This document shows, in pieces, positions 23,371 to 32,080 of a stretch of 46,844 nucleotides of DNA. Numbering within the stretch: the first letter of the stretch is position 1; every line of letters begins with the position of its first letter. The DNA comes from Thermodesulfovibrionia bacterium. Its GTDB lineage: Bacteria; Nitrospirota; Thermodesulfovibrionia; UBA6902. The translations under genes and the position numbers were made by a program. Below the pieces are notes generated by a model that was not told where the DNA came from, made no database searches, and saw nothing but the letters and a program-made list of their open reading frames with translations. Where the stretch lies: positions 1 to 46,844 of the forward strand of contig JAGVNU010000124.1 in assembly GCA_020053105.1 (NCBI GenBank), given 5' to 3'.

Positions 23371-24096
23371 ATGAAAGAACAGATAAATTTAGGCAAATGG
23401 ACGGAAGAGGGCTTGGGCCTTTTACTAAAAGAAGCCTCCGGAATAAGCGGTCCCGGCAATCGAATAGCATTTCTTTCAGGACACTTCCTCAAAACAATGT
23501 ATAAAGAATCGACATTAATCGGAGCTGCAAACAACCCGGAGATATTTGTCATCAATCTTGAGGCTGTTGACTGCTTCACCTTTCTTGATTACATCGAGGC
23601 GATGAGAGTTTCAGATTCATTTGCCGGATTCAGGGAGAACCTCAGGAAGGTGAGATATCAGGCTGGAAGGATTGCCTATGAAAACAGGAACCATTTCTTT
23701 ACCGATTGGCTGGAATTTAATTCTGATAGGGTCGAAGACGTAACAGAGAAAATCAGTTACGGCAATAGCCAGAAGGTGGTCAAACGGTTAAACAGGACAG
23801 ACGACGGAACATATTTTCTCCCCGGTATTCCGGTCATAGAGCGGGAGTTTGCCTATATCCATTCAGACGCGCTTGATGATGATGTGTTTGACAATCTGAG
23901 TACAGGTGATTATGTCGGGATGTATTCAAAAACAGAAGGACTGGATGTATCACATGCCGGTATTATTATCAGGGAGCACGACAGGTTCAAATTGAGGCAC
24001 GCCTCATCATTGCAAAAGCACAGGAGGGTGATGGATGCGGATTTGAGAAAATACTTAAGGGCCAAGCCCGGTATTGTTGTGCTTAGACCGAAGTAA
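23371..24096 (+). CDS. DUF1460 N-acetylmuramoyl-L-alanine amidase-like protein
   Basis: A 241-aa protein of the DUF1460 family, NlpC/P60-fold enzymes that cut the bond between muramic acid and the stem peptide. The catalytic cysteine is in NLEAVDCFTFLDYIEAM; the later VSHAGIIIREHDRFKLRHASS holds the expected histidine. Most family members carry a signal peptide, but this one starts directly with MKEQINLGKWTEE, so it may act in the cytoplasm on imported muropeptides. The start is uncertain: a GTG at 23365 and the ATG at 23371 are both in frame and neither has a good ribosome-binding site. The ampG-like gene follows, supporting a recycling role. Confidence 0.75.
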   Translation: MKEQINLGKWTEEGLGLLLKEASGISGPGNRIAFLSGHFLKTMYKESTLIGAANNPEIFVINLEAVDCFTFLDYIEAMRVSDSFAGFRENLRKVRYQAGRIAYENRNHFFTDWLEFNSDRVEDVTEKISYGNSQKVVKRLNRTDDGTYFLPGIPVIEREFAYIHSDALDDDVFDNLSTGDYVGMYSKTEGLDVSHAGIIIREHDRFKLRHASSLQKHRRVMDADLRKYLRAKPGIVVLRPK

Positions 24097-24123
24097 GGGC
24101 GGGGTCCCCATGCCCCTACAACC
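24097..24123. repeat. GTAGGGGC-family palindromic repeat
   Basis: GGGCGGGGTCCCCATGCCC is followed by CTACAACC. The right arm, read on the other strand, is GGTTGTAGGGGC, the same 12 bases as the left arm of the repeat at 40974-41007. It sits directly after the DUF1460 stop codon. Confidence 0.6.
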
Positions 24124-24138
24124 AACATAAAAATAAAT

Positions 24139-25374
24139 ATGAAAATGCTTAAGGCAATTTTCAGCCGCAAGATGCTTGTCTCATTTATCATGGGCTTTGC
24201 ATGCGGACTTCCCCTGCTTTTGACCATTTCAGTACTGCAGGCATGGATGAAGGAAGAGGGCGTGGACCTGGCGGTAATCGGAATGATGGCTCTCGTCGGC
24301 CTTCCGTATACCGTGAAATTTATCTGGGCGCCCTTTCTTGACCGTTTCACACTTCCTTTCCTTGGACGCAGAAGGGGCTGGCTCCTGATTGCCCAGATAG
24401 CATTGATTTTATCGATTGCCGGTCTAGGCATGACCAGTCCGGGAAAGAGTCCCTGGATGGTTGCCTTTGCAGCGTTTCTCGTGACATTTTTCAGCGCCTC
24501 ACAGGACATAGTAGTTGATGCTTATCGCAGGGAAGACCTTACCGACGGTGAGCTTGGATTGGGATCTTCTCTTTATGTGAACGGCTACCGCGTGGGGATG
24601 CTCCTGGCCTCCGGGGGCGGACTTATCATGGCGGACCACATGCCCTTCTCAATGGTCTATTTAATAATGGCGGCGTGTATGCTGCCCGGTGTATTAACAA
24701 CCCTGCTTACTCCCGAGCCGGACGCTGCGATGGGCACGCCGAAAAATATGAGAGAGGCTGTTGTCGATCCACTCGTTGAATACTTCAGCCGGCAGGGGGC
24801 CATATGGATGCTAGTATTTATCCTGCTCTATAAAATCGGTGATACCATGGCGAGCGCGATGACCACTCCCTTTTACCTTGATATAGGTTTTTCAAAGACT
24901 GAGATCGGCGCGGTGGTAAAGCTGTTCGGATTCTGGGCGACAATTATCGGAAGTATACTCGGGGGGCTGCTCATGCTGAAGCTTGGGATAAACCGGTCTC
25001 TCTGGGTCTTTGGTGTTTTGCAGGCCATATCAACCGCCGGATTTGCCGTTCTGGCCCGTATTGGGCACAGTATTCCTGCACTGTCTGCTGTCATCGGCTT
25101 TGAGAACCTCAGCGGCGGTATGGGCACAGCTGCCTATTCGGCTTTTATGGCAAGTATTACTAATAAAAAATTTACTGCCACTCAATACGCTCTCCTGACC
25201 AGCCTGATGGGGGTGCCGAGAGTCATAGCTTCTGCGCCTACCGGGTATCTTGCTAAGTATATTGGCTGGGAAAACTTCTTTATCAGCTGCGTTCTGATCG
25301 CTGTTCCGGGGATGCTGTTACTTCTGAAATTCGCACCTTGGAATTCAGGTAAGGGCTTGGGCCGCGGATGGTGA
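24139..25374 (+). CDS. ampG: AmpG-like muropeptide permease (MFS)
   Basis: A 411-aa inner-membrane transporter with about 12 helices. AmpG imports anhydro-muropeptides released by cell-wall turnover. Diagnostic segments are GLPYTVKFIWAPFLDR, GRRRGWLLIAQI, and SASQDIVVDAYRRE followed by ELGLGSSLYVNGYRVGML, which match AmpG rather than other MFS families. The N-terminus MKMLKAIFSRKMLVSFIMGF is a start-helix pattern typical of the family. It lies 43 bp after the DUF1460 gene, in the same direction. The ribosome-binding site is weak, so translation may be coupled. Confidence 0.88.
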   Translation: MKMLKAIFSRKMLVSFIMGFACGLPLLLTISVLQAWMKEEGVDLAVIGMMALVGLPYTVKFIWAPFLDRFTLPFLGRRRGWLLIAQIALILSIAGLGMTSPGKSPWMVAFAAFLVTFFSASQDIVVDAYRREDLTDGELGLGSSLYVNGYRVGMLLASGGGLIMADHMPFSMVYLIMAACMLPGVLTTLLTPEPDAAMGTPKNMREAVVDPLVEYFSRQGAIWMLVFILLYKIGDTMASAMTTPFYLDIGFSKTEIGAVVKLFGFWATIIGSILGGLLMLKLGINRSLWVFGVLQAISTAGFAVLARIGHSIPALSAVIGFENLSGGMGTAAYSAFMASITNKKFTATQYALLTSLMGVPRVIASAPTGYLAKYIGWENFFISCVLIAVPGMLLLLKFAPWNSGKGLGRGW

Positions 25375-25383
25375 TTCCGGCGT

Positions 25384-25782
25384 CTATTCTCCCATCACCT
25401 TCACATTAACCTGTCTATTCCGCGCCCCGTCGAACTCACAGAAGAATATTGCCTGCCATGTGCCGAGAAGAAGCCTCCCCTTATCAATGATTACAGATTC
25501 GGAAGAACCTACAAGGGAGGTTTTTATATGAGCGTCGGAGTTTCCTTCCATATGAAGGTAATTTGCTTTGTGTGGAATGAGCCTGTTAAGGGATGAAACA
25601 ATATCCGTGACGACTGAGGGGTCCGCGCCTTCATTTATTGTTACTCCCGCGGTCGTATGAGGGACGTAAATATGGCATACCCCGCTGTTGATTCCTGATT
25701 CCGTTACAATGGCCTGCACCTCTGGCGTTATATTTACAAACTCAGTTCGCGATCTTGTTTTGACATTGATACTTTTTATCAT
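25384..25782 (-). CDS. yjbQ: YjbQ/UPF0047-family protein
   Basis: A 132-aa member of the YjbQ family, some of which show weak thiamine-phosphate synthase activity; the physiological role is unsettled. Conserved segments are GVCHIYVPHTTAGVTINEG, NYLHMEGNSDAHIKTSLVGS, and GTWQAIFFCEFDG, containing the histidines of the family's metal site. Its ATG overlaps the lpxK stop codon by 4 bp, so it is the last gene of the lipid A operon, probably by position rather than function. Confidence 0.93.
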   Translation of the reverse strand: MIKSINVKTRSRTEFVNITPEVQAIVTESGINSGVCHIYVPHTTAGVTINEGADPSVVTDIVSSLNRLIPHKANYLHMEGNSDAHIKTSLVGSSESVIIDKGRLLLGTWQAIFFCEFDGARNRQVNVKVMGE

Positions 25783-26789
25783 TGGACCCTCCTGAAGATA
25801 TAATCGTAAAAATCATTGTCTATGGAAAACCCGATTTTCAGAGCTGATAAATTGTCCGGCAGATCCAGTTCCCTGAGCTTTACAAGGTCTTTCTCAGTGG
25901 TGACGATGTCCAGTCCCGCAGCTTCGGATTTTATTTTATCCAGATCTTTCCGGCTGTAAATATAATGGTCCCTGAAATTCATGGACCTTACTATCCTGGC
26001 GCCGGCTGATGTTAAAGTAGCATGAAAGTATGACGGGTTTGCTATCCCTGAGAAGACATATATTTCATTGCCCCGGAGTGTATCGAGTCCTCTTGATTTT
26101 CCTGAAGCGTTTATCAGTCCGGCTGGTTTGTGTGATGCAGTGAAAATCGGGGCTTCCTGATTATACTGTTTTATCTTTCGGGTCACCTCAGTGATTACGC
26201 CCTGGGCGGCCATATCGGCCTTAGTTATGACTATGACATGCGCCCGTTTCATTGCTCTGAAGGGTTCTCTCATGATGCCTTCAGGAAACAGCCTTCCGTT
26301 CCCAAAGGGGTTTGTCGCGTCAACGAGCAGAACGTCAACGTCCCTGTGAAGTTTCCAGTGCTGGAAGCCGTCATCGAGGATAAAGAGGGTAGGGCCCTGC
26401 AGATTTACAATAGCGAGCTGGGCATTGTCAAATGCGGCAATGCCCGCCTTGAACCTGTCTTTGCCCTTAATAATCGTGACCCTCTTTAATGTCTCTGCCA
26501 TAAGGTAGGCCTCATCTCCTGCTTCAAGCGGACTTAAGAGAGGCCCCTCTCCCCTGCTTACAAAGCTGATATCTATTGCCTTGCCCCTGTAGCCCCGTGT
26601 CAGAATGCAGGGGTTATGCCCCCTCTTTTTTGCCTCCTGCGCCACGGCGATTACCGCAGGGGTCTTGCCTGTTCCACCGAGCGTCAGGTTGCCGATGCTG
26701 ATTACTCTTGCAGGAAGCTTGTTCGGGTGTCCGCAAAAATGCTTTTTGCATGACAGTCCCATTCCATAAAGCGCGCTAAGAAGCCCCAA
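25779..26789 (-). CDS. lpxK: Tetraacyldisaccharide 4'-kinase
   Basis: A 336-aa inner-membrane-associated kinase that phosphorylates the 4' position of the lipid A disaccharide to give lipid IVA. The ATP loop GNLTLGGTGKTP is at about 33-44, and the HFCGHPNKLPARVISIGN, RGYRGK, DAYLMAE, FILDDGFQHW and TTEKDLVKL segments are all LpxK hallmarks. The start is TTG at 26789, 5 nt after AAGGGG, inside the last 14 bp of waaA. Overlaps on both sides mean tight translational coupling. Confidence 0.95.
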   Translation of the reverse strand: MGLLSALYGMGLSCKKHFCGHPNKLPARVISIGNLTLGGTGKTPAVIAVAQEAKKRGHNPCILTRGYRGKAIDISFVSRGEGPLLSPLEAGDEAYLMAETLKRVTIIKGKDRFKAGIAAFDNAQLAIVNLQGPTLFILDDGFQHWKLHRDVDVLLVDATNPFGNGRLFPEGIMREPFRAMKRAHVIVITKADMAAQGVITEVTRKIKQYNQEAPIFTASHKPAGLINASGKSRGLDTLRGNEIYVFSGIANPSYFHATLTSAGARIVRSMNFRDHYIYSRKDLDKIKSEAAGLDIVTTEKDLVKLRELDLPDNLSALKIGFSIDNDFYDYIFRRVQ

Positions 26790-28047
26790 TGTATCCCCTT
26801 ATGAGTTCGATGGCTTTATTTACTGCGCCGGTATTTTTATCGACTATTGATCTCGCGTTCCGGCCCAGTTCTGCCGCTATTTTATTGTTCGTGAGCAATG
26901 TTATCACGGACTTTGCGATGTCTTTTGAGTCCCTGACCTCTACTGCCGCGGACCTTTCGAGGAATTCCCCGGCAATAGGAAAGTTCTCCATATGAGGCCC
27001 GAAGATAATAGGTTTGGACCAGTAGGCCGGTTCCATCACATTGTGGCCTCCGCGCGGGACAAGGCTGCCACCGATGAATGCCACAGAAGCCCTGGAGAAT
27101 ACCCTTGACAGCTCGCCGAGTGTATCAAGCAGGATGATGTCCGCGTCACTGTCCCCGGCAATCTCTTTGCCGTTAAGTGAAGACCGCCTGATATATGAAA
27201 GTCCCTTTTTCTCTATAAGCGCTGCTGTTTCATTAAACCTTTCAGGATGTCTGGGCGCCAGTATGAGCTTTATTCCCTTCAGTTCTTTTTTGATAATGCT
27301 GAACGCCTCGAGGATTACATCTTCTTCTCCATCGTGAGTGCTTGCGGCAAGCAGGACCTTGCCGGATATGCGGGTCAGCCAGTTTAAGGGCAGCTCTTCA
27401 TTGAAATCAATATCAAACTTGAAATTGCCCATAACGCCGACCTTGTGTTTGTCAGCGCCGAGGGCCATGATCCTTTCCGCGTCCCCCTTGCCCTGCATAT
27501 AGAAAAAATCTACGCTGGAGAGCATGTCTGCCATCAGGAACCTGATTTTGCTGTAACCCTTGAATGACTCCTGTGAAATCCTCCCGTTCAGGATAAGTAT
27601 GCGGGAGCCGACGTCCTTCAGACTCCTGAATAACGCCGGCCAGAGTTCGGTCTCGACTGTTATAAATATATCGGGCCTGAGGGAGTTGACGACCCTTTTT
27701 ATACAAAAGACTGAATCAAGGGGCATGTATATTATCCTGTCGGCCTCGGGGAATTTTTCCCTGGCGATCTTTTGTCCGGTATATGTTGTTGTAGAAAATA
27801 CTATCATCCTGTCCGGAATTTCTTTTCTGAGTTTTTTCAGAAATGGAATGCAGGCCAGTGTCTCTCCGACGGACACCGCGTGGACCCATATATGCGTTTT
27901 CCTATAAACCGACAGACCGAGCCGTTCCTTAATGAACGTACGCCTGTCTTCCGGGCCTTTCTTTAAAAGGAGGCGGGGGAGATAGAGAAGAACTCCTATG
28001 GTGGAAATGAGATTATATAATGACTGCATTACGTTCTGTTTATTCAT
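26776..28047 (-). CDS. waaA: Kdo transferase (3-deoxy-D-manno-octulosonate transferase)
   Basis: A 423-aa GT30 glycosyltransferase that attaches Kdo to lipid IVA on the cytoplasmic face of the inner membrane. The family pattern is clear: an N-terminal membrane-associated helix, KERLGL, HAVSVGETLA, FSTTTYTGQKIA, IITVETELWP-like FITVETELWPALFR, LAPRHPERF, and GGSLVPRGGHNVMEPAYWSKP. Length is normal. It lies between lpxB and lpxK in one operon. Whether it adds one or two Kdo residues cannot be seen. Confidence 0.95.
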   Translation of the reverse strand: MNKQNVMQSLYNLISTIGVLLYLPRLLLKKGPEDRRTFIKERLGLSVYRKTHIWVHAVSVGETLACIPFLKKLRKEIPDRMIVFSTTTYTGQKIAREKFPEADRIIYMPLDSVFCIKRVVNSLRPDIFITVETELWPALFRSLKDVGSRILILNGRISQESFKGYSKIRFLMADMLSSVDFFYMQGKGDAERIMALGADKHKVGVMGNFKFDIDFNEELPLNWLTRISGKVLLAASTHDGEEDVILEAFSIIKKELKGIKLILAPRHPERFNETAALIEKKGLSYIRRSSLNGKEIAGDSDADIILLDTLGELSRVFSRASVAFIGGSLVPRGGHNVMEPAYWSKPIIFGPHMENFPIAGEFLERSAAVEVRDSKDIAKSVITLLTNNKIAAELGRNARSIVDKNTGAVNKAIELIRGYIGAS

Positions 28048-28116
28048 TATTCACTCTAAAATCTTTTGACTTCTTCCGGAATTCCAGGATGTTGCGTGAC
28101 AAATAAATGAACCGGT

Positions 28117-29247
28117 TTACACCCCGCTCCAGCCCGTAATTTCCCCGATGATTGAAGCGACCCTTGCAGAGGGTTTTTTGTTTTCCATCATGCTACGAAT
28201 TTTATTCAGGTCCCCGATCATGCGGTCCCTGTAAGGGATATCTGTCAGCATCCTTTTAATTTCCTGGAAGATGACCGTTGCGTCCGCCTCCTTCTGTAGA
28301 AGTTCCAGGACCACTTTTCCCCCGGACAGGATATTGACAAGAGAAAAGAACCTGATGCTGCTGCCCCTGGTCAGTAATTTACCGAGCAGGTAGGTGAGAG
28401 GCGAGACCTTATAAAAGACCACGAGTGGTGTTCCCAAAAGGGCCGTCTCAAGTGTAGCGGTGCCTGACGCCACTGCAGAGGCATCAGAGCATGCGAGCGC
28501 TTCAGTGGTGCGGCCGTAGAATACCCTCACATAATCCGGCAGATCTTCCTTGAGCCTTGATCCTGAAACCAGAGGGACAACTATCTGCATTTCAGAAAAT
28601 TCGTCATGAATTTCTTCCGCCACCTCCCGGATGATACCCTGATGTCTGCTTATCTCATTGGGCCTGCTTCCGGGCAGCAGGGTGACTACACCTTTTGCGG
28701 GGTCCAGTCCCAAACCTTTTTTCAGTTCCTCTTTCGATTGATGAAGGTTGATGGTTTCAGTGATCGGATGTCCGACAAATTCACAGGGAAGGCCGGTCTT
28801 CTTGTAATAATCGACTTCAAACGGAAACAGCACTGCCATTTTATTCGCAAGGGCAGCGATTGTATATACCCTGCCGCCCCTCCAGGCCCAGACCTGGGGA
28901 CTGACATAATAAAGTATCGGCACACCCGCAGCTTTTGCCTTCTTTGCAAGCGCTATATTGAAGTCCGGATAGTCGATTAATACGAGTATGTCCGGCTTCT
29001 TATCGAGCATAAATTGTGCTGCCTTATCCAGGGTCCTTTTGCCTTGTGGTATATGTTTGATTGCCTCGAAAATGCCTATCACGTGAGCAATAGGTGCAAT
29101 CAGCTTTACCCCTGCTGCTTCCATACGTGCGCCGCCTATGCCGAAGATCAGCGCGTCGGGCCATAATTTGTTGATCTCCCTGCTTAACAGCGCGCCGTAC
29201 AATTCACCGGAGGTCTCGCCCGCGCTTATCATGACTTTTTTGGACAC
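28117..29247 (-). CDS. lpxB: Lipid-A-disaccharide synthase
   Basis: A 376-aa GT19 enzyme that joins UDP-diacylglucosamine and lipid X to form the lipid A disaccharide. Typical segments: VMISAGETSGELYGALL at the start, FGIGGARMEAAG, IDYPDFNIALAKKAK, YYVSPQVWAWRGGR, LLPGSRPNEI and ASGTATLETALLGTPLVV. The start codon is GTG at 29247; an ATG five codons later is possible. Next in the same operon come waaA and lpxK, 69 bp downstream. Confidence 0.95.
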   Translation of the reverse strand: MSKKVMISAGETSGELYGALLSREINKLWPDALIFGIGGARMEAAGVKLIAPIAHVIGIFEAIKHIPQGKRTLDKAAQFMLDKKPDILVLIDYPDFNIALAKKAKAAGVPILYYVSPQVWAWRGGRVYTIAALANKMAVLFPFEVDYYKKTGLPCEFVGHPITETINLHQSKEELKKGLGLDPAKGVVTLLPGSRPNEISRHQGIIREVAEEIHDEFSEMQIVVPLVSGSRLKEDLPDYVRVFYGRTTEALACSDASAVASGTATLETALLGTPLVVFYKVSPLTYLLGKLLTRGSSIRFFSLVNILSGGKVVLELLQKEADATVIFQEIKRMLTDIPYRDRMIGDLNKIRSMMENKKPSARVASIIGEITGWSGV

Positions 29248-29291
29248 CAGTTAAGATATCATTATTGCGGAGGGTTATTCAAACATGACTG

Positions 29292-30239
29292 TTACGACAT
29301 AATCTCCTTCTTCCCCTCATACGTCTTCCACCGGTTGTGCATCCACAGATACTGCTCCGGGTACTTCCTGATGATGGATTCCATATTGCGGGTGATCTCC
29401 TGCGTGATGCGGAATATCTCTTCTTTTTCGCTCTTATATCCTTCCGCAGGCCATATGGGCTCGCTGACAAAGCCTTCGTATTTATTGCTCTCTTTACGGC
29501 ATGCGGCCACGACGACCACAGGTCTTTTGTAGGTGACGGCGAGGATGGCGGGGACCGGAGTTGTTGTTGCGGGACGTCCGAAGAAATTTATCACCAGGCC
29601 TTTCATGGTGCTCTGGTCAGGCAGCATGCCTATGGAGGCGCCTTTCTGCAGTGTCCTCTGAAGGACAAACAGGGCATTTTTCTTGGGGATGATAAATTGA
29701 CCTTCTACTGACCGGCTGCTGAAAATGAGTTTCTCAAGATATTCGTTGTCCAGCGGCCTGGCAACGATTGCAAGCGGAATGCCCGCCAAAGCACACACAT
29801 GAGGAAGCACTTCCCAGTTGCCTAAATGCGGCGTGACAAAGATACAGCCGCCGGACTCATCATGTATTTTCTTTGCCTTTATAAAAAGTCCGTCCAGATT
29901 GTCTGCGTATGATTTCATTTTTTGAAGGACATTCGGACCGGTAAAAAGGTAGCGGAACTTTACTATTTCGAGAAACGTATAGATGAACGACCTGCAGCTC
30001 TCGCGGGCGATCTTGTTTATTTCATCGGGTCCCTTTTTCCCTGAATATGCATGCCTCAGGTTATCAATTGCAACATTGCGGCGTTTTGGGACCAGGAAGA
30101 AGAGGATGTCTCCGAGAATATTACCGATGAGTTTTATTCCCCAAAATGGAATGGCCCTGGCGATGGAAACGATTACGCAGGCAGCGTAATATTCCAGGAG
30201 TTTGACGGGTTTGCTTTTTTCCCTGTGTTTTTTTTTCAC
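29292..30239 (-). CDS. LpxL/HtrB-like acyltransferase
   Basis: A 315-aa enzyme of the lauroyl/myristoyl acyltransferase family, which adds secondary acyl chains to lipid A or related glycolipids using acyl-ACP. The catalytic motif HLGNWE (HX4D/E) follows IFVTP; downstream are IVARPLDN, GMLPDQS, and FFGRPATTTPVPAILA, a typical acceptor region, and YLWMHNRWK near the end. The GTG at 30239 is chosen because it gives the usual length and sits 14 bp after the ketosynthase stop; a longer frame to 30329 would overlap that gene by 77 bp. Its place between ketosynthase and lpxB suggests it transfers the chain made by the adjacent genes. Confidence 0.85.
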   Translation of the reverse strand: MKKKHREKSKPVKLLEYYAACVIVSIARAIPFWGIKLIGNILGDILFFLVPKRRNVAIDNLRHAYSGKKGPDEINKIARESCRSFIYTFLEIVKFRYLFTGPNVLQKMKSYADNLDGLFIKAKKIHDESGGCIFVTPHLGNWEVLPHVCALAGIPLAIVARPLDNEYLEKLIFSSRSVEGQFIIPKKNALFVLQRTLQKGASIGMLPDQSTMKGLVINFFGRPATTTPVPAILAVTYKRPVVVVAACRKESNKYEGFVSEPIWPAEGYKSEKEEIFRITQEITRNMESIIRKYPEQYLWMHNRWKTYEGKKEIMS

Positions 30240-30252
30240 TGATACATCAGAT

Positions 30253-31542
30253 TCAGCATACCTCAATAATGACTGTTGATGACTGTCCACCCACCCCGTA
30301 GCTGACTGAAAGAAACTGGTCCTTCTCACACGGCTGGGGAGAAGCGGATATCTTCAGTTCAGAGAACCTTTTTTCCGCTGCATGAAAATTCAGGGTCGCC
30401 GGGACAGTTTTTTCCCTGACGGCATGCATGCCGGTGATGATCTCCGCGATATCGCTTGCAGCTCCCATATGGCCGGTATAAGGCTTGAGTCCGCATACCG
30501 GGATGTCCGCTTTCTGTTCATTGAAAATATCCATCAGAGAATTTAATTCCGACCTGTCGCCTTTCTGTGTGCCGCTGCCGTGCGGAATGATAAAGGCGAG
30601 GTCACTAACCGAGGCGGACGCGTCTTCCAAAACTGACAGGACACTCCGCTTGCAGACCTTTTCAGGCACGCTGAACTTATTACCCGGTGAGAACTCAATG
30701 GCATTTGAAACACCCCTGATTCTCCCCAGTATATTTGCCCCCCTCTGCTTTGCATTTTCATATGACTCAAGGAAGATGGCGGCCCCTCCTTCTCCGGTTA
30801 TAAAGCCGTCCCTGTTTACATCAAAGGGCCTGAAGGAACCGCTGCCGCGTTTGCACCGGGAGAGTATCCCAAGCCCTTCAAGCTCATAAAGCGCGATATC
30901 ATTTATCCAGCTCCCATATCCTACGGCAAGCGCCACATCAGCTTTGTCCTGCCTGATGGCCCTGTACGCAAGCTCAAGCGCGTTTCCGCCGTATGGCGAC
31001 AGACTTGCCAGGCTGGTGCTCGGCCCCATAAATTCAACGTAAGCCGACAGGAAGCTGAACAGGTTATTGTTTAATGACTCCAACAGGAAAAAGGGATTTA
31101 CCTTATTTAAGCCTGAAGCATTGAGTTTCTCACAATCTATGGTTTCCCACTTGTTGCCGGTGGCGTCCTTAAGGGCAGGATAAATGTCGTTACAGCCGAT
31201 TTTGGTGAAATCACCCGCAGCCACGTAAAGCGACCTTCGTCCGGGTTCCGTGTCCTGAATAATTTCCCGCGCATGTGAAACCGCCTCGCTCGCAGCGCAA
31301 AACCCGAACATGGCGCTCCGGTTAAGGAATTTCATCTGGCCGATCTGCTTCGGGGCGATGTCCTCAGGCAGAAGATATTCCGGCACCCTCCCGATGTACT
31401 GTAAATAGTCGGGCAGGTCATCTTTGGGATCATGAATGATGCCGGTCTTCATGGCACTGACACTGTCCCGGTTTTCCCCGGTGTTTTTCCCGATAGGGGA
31501 GGTCAGTCCGACTCCTGTTATGACGACTTCACGTTCAGACAT
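30253..31542 (-). CDS. Ketosynthase-like protein lacking the catalytic Cys (Ser182), chain-length-factor type
   Basis: A 429-aa member of the FabF/KAS family. Alignment to FabF around GPSTSLASLSPYGGNALE places S182 where FabF has its nucleophilic cysteine (GPSISIATACTSGVHN). Both catalytic histidines remain, H321 in PHGSGT and H358 in YTGHMGAAS. Loss of the cysteine with retained histidines is the mark of KSbeta or chain-length-factor partners, which shape the product of an active KS. The likely partner is the intact KS at 32843-34168. The start directly abuts the dehydratase stop codon. Confidence 0.85.
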   Translation of the reverse strand: MSEREVVITGVGLTSPIGKNTGENRDSVSAMKTGIIHDPKDDLPDYLQYIGRVPEYLLPEDIAPKQIGQMKFLNRSAMFGFCAASEAVSHAREIIQDTEPGRRSLYVAAGDFTKIGCNDIYPALKDATGNKWETIDCEKLNASGLNKVNPFFLLESLNNNLFSFLSAYVEFMGPSTSLASLSPYGGNALELAYRAIRQDKADVALAVGYGSWINDIALYELEGLGILSRCKRGSGSFRPFDVNRDGFITGEGGAAIFLESYENAKQRGANILGRIRGVSNAIEFSPGNKFSVPEKVCKRSVLSVLEDASASVSDLAFIIPHGSGTQKGDRSELNSLMDIFNEQKADIPVCGLKPYTGHMGAASDIAEIITGMHAVREKTVPATLNFHAAEKRFSELKISASPQPCEKDQFLSVSYGVGGQSSTVIIEVC

Positions 31543-32004
31543 TTATTTTCTCTGTTCCCTGATAAGGACCTTAAAGAACTTTTTCTGCTCTTCCGTGTCT
31601 TCGATATCTTCAAGAGGTATGACCTCGCCTTCAAATTCAGCGATGATCTTTTTTTTGCCTTTTACAAATCCGGAGCCTCTGTATACCTTTTTATCAGGGA
31701 GCCCTTCCTGAGGGGATGATATTACTTCAACTTCGAGCTCCACCTGGTCCCCGGGGAACGCGAACCCGTAGAAGTTTGATTTACGCACTTTACTGACCAG
31801 AAACCAGTTTTTAAAATCAGATGATGCCGCCTCCAGCCAGCCTGTCAATTGAGTCAATGCTTCCAGCAGCATGACGCCGGGCATAATGGGGTTTTTGGGG
31901 AAATGGAATTCAAGGAAGTCCTCGCTCATGGCGACATTCTTAATCCCCCTGATCAGCTCGCCGGGTTTGTATTCCGTTATATGATCAACTAACAGGTAAC
32001 GCAT
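31543..32004 (-). CDS. FabZ-like 3-hydroxyacyl-ACP dehydratase
   Basis: A 153-aa hot-dog-fold dehydratase. The catalytic pair is H34 in EFHFPKNPIMPG and E48 in MLLEALTQ, spaced 14 residues apart as in FabZ. It would remove water from 3-hydroxyacyl-ACP in the elongation cycle of the neighbouring ketosynthases and reductase. The C-terminal tail is charged (IEDTEEQKKFFKVLIREQRK). The N-terminus, MRYLLVDHI, resembles that of the second dehydratase at 38687-39127, so the two are probably paralogues. Confidence 0.9.
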   Translation of the reverse strand: MRYLLVDHITEYKPGELIRGIKNVAMSEDFLEFHFPKNPIMPGVMLLEALTQLTGWLEAASSDFKNWFLVSKVRKSNFYGFAFPGDQVELEVEVISSPQEGLPDKKVYRGSGFVKGKKKIIAEFEGEVIPLEDIEDTEEQKKFFKVLIREQRK

Positions 32005-32080
32005 GTTGTTATCGCACTCCTCTGTAATCTGCTGAAAGTTTCGAGATTGATATTATACATTATCACGGTTTGTAAGCGCT

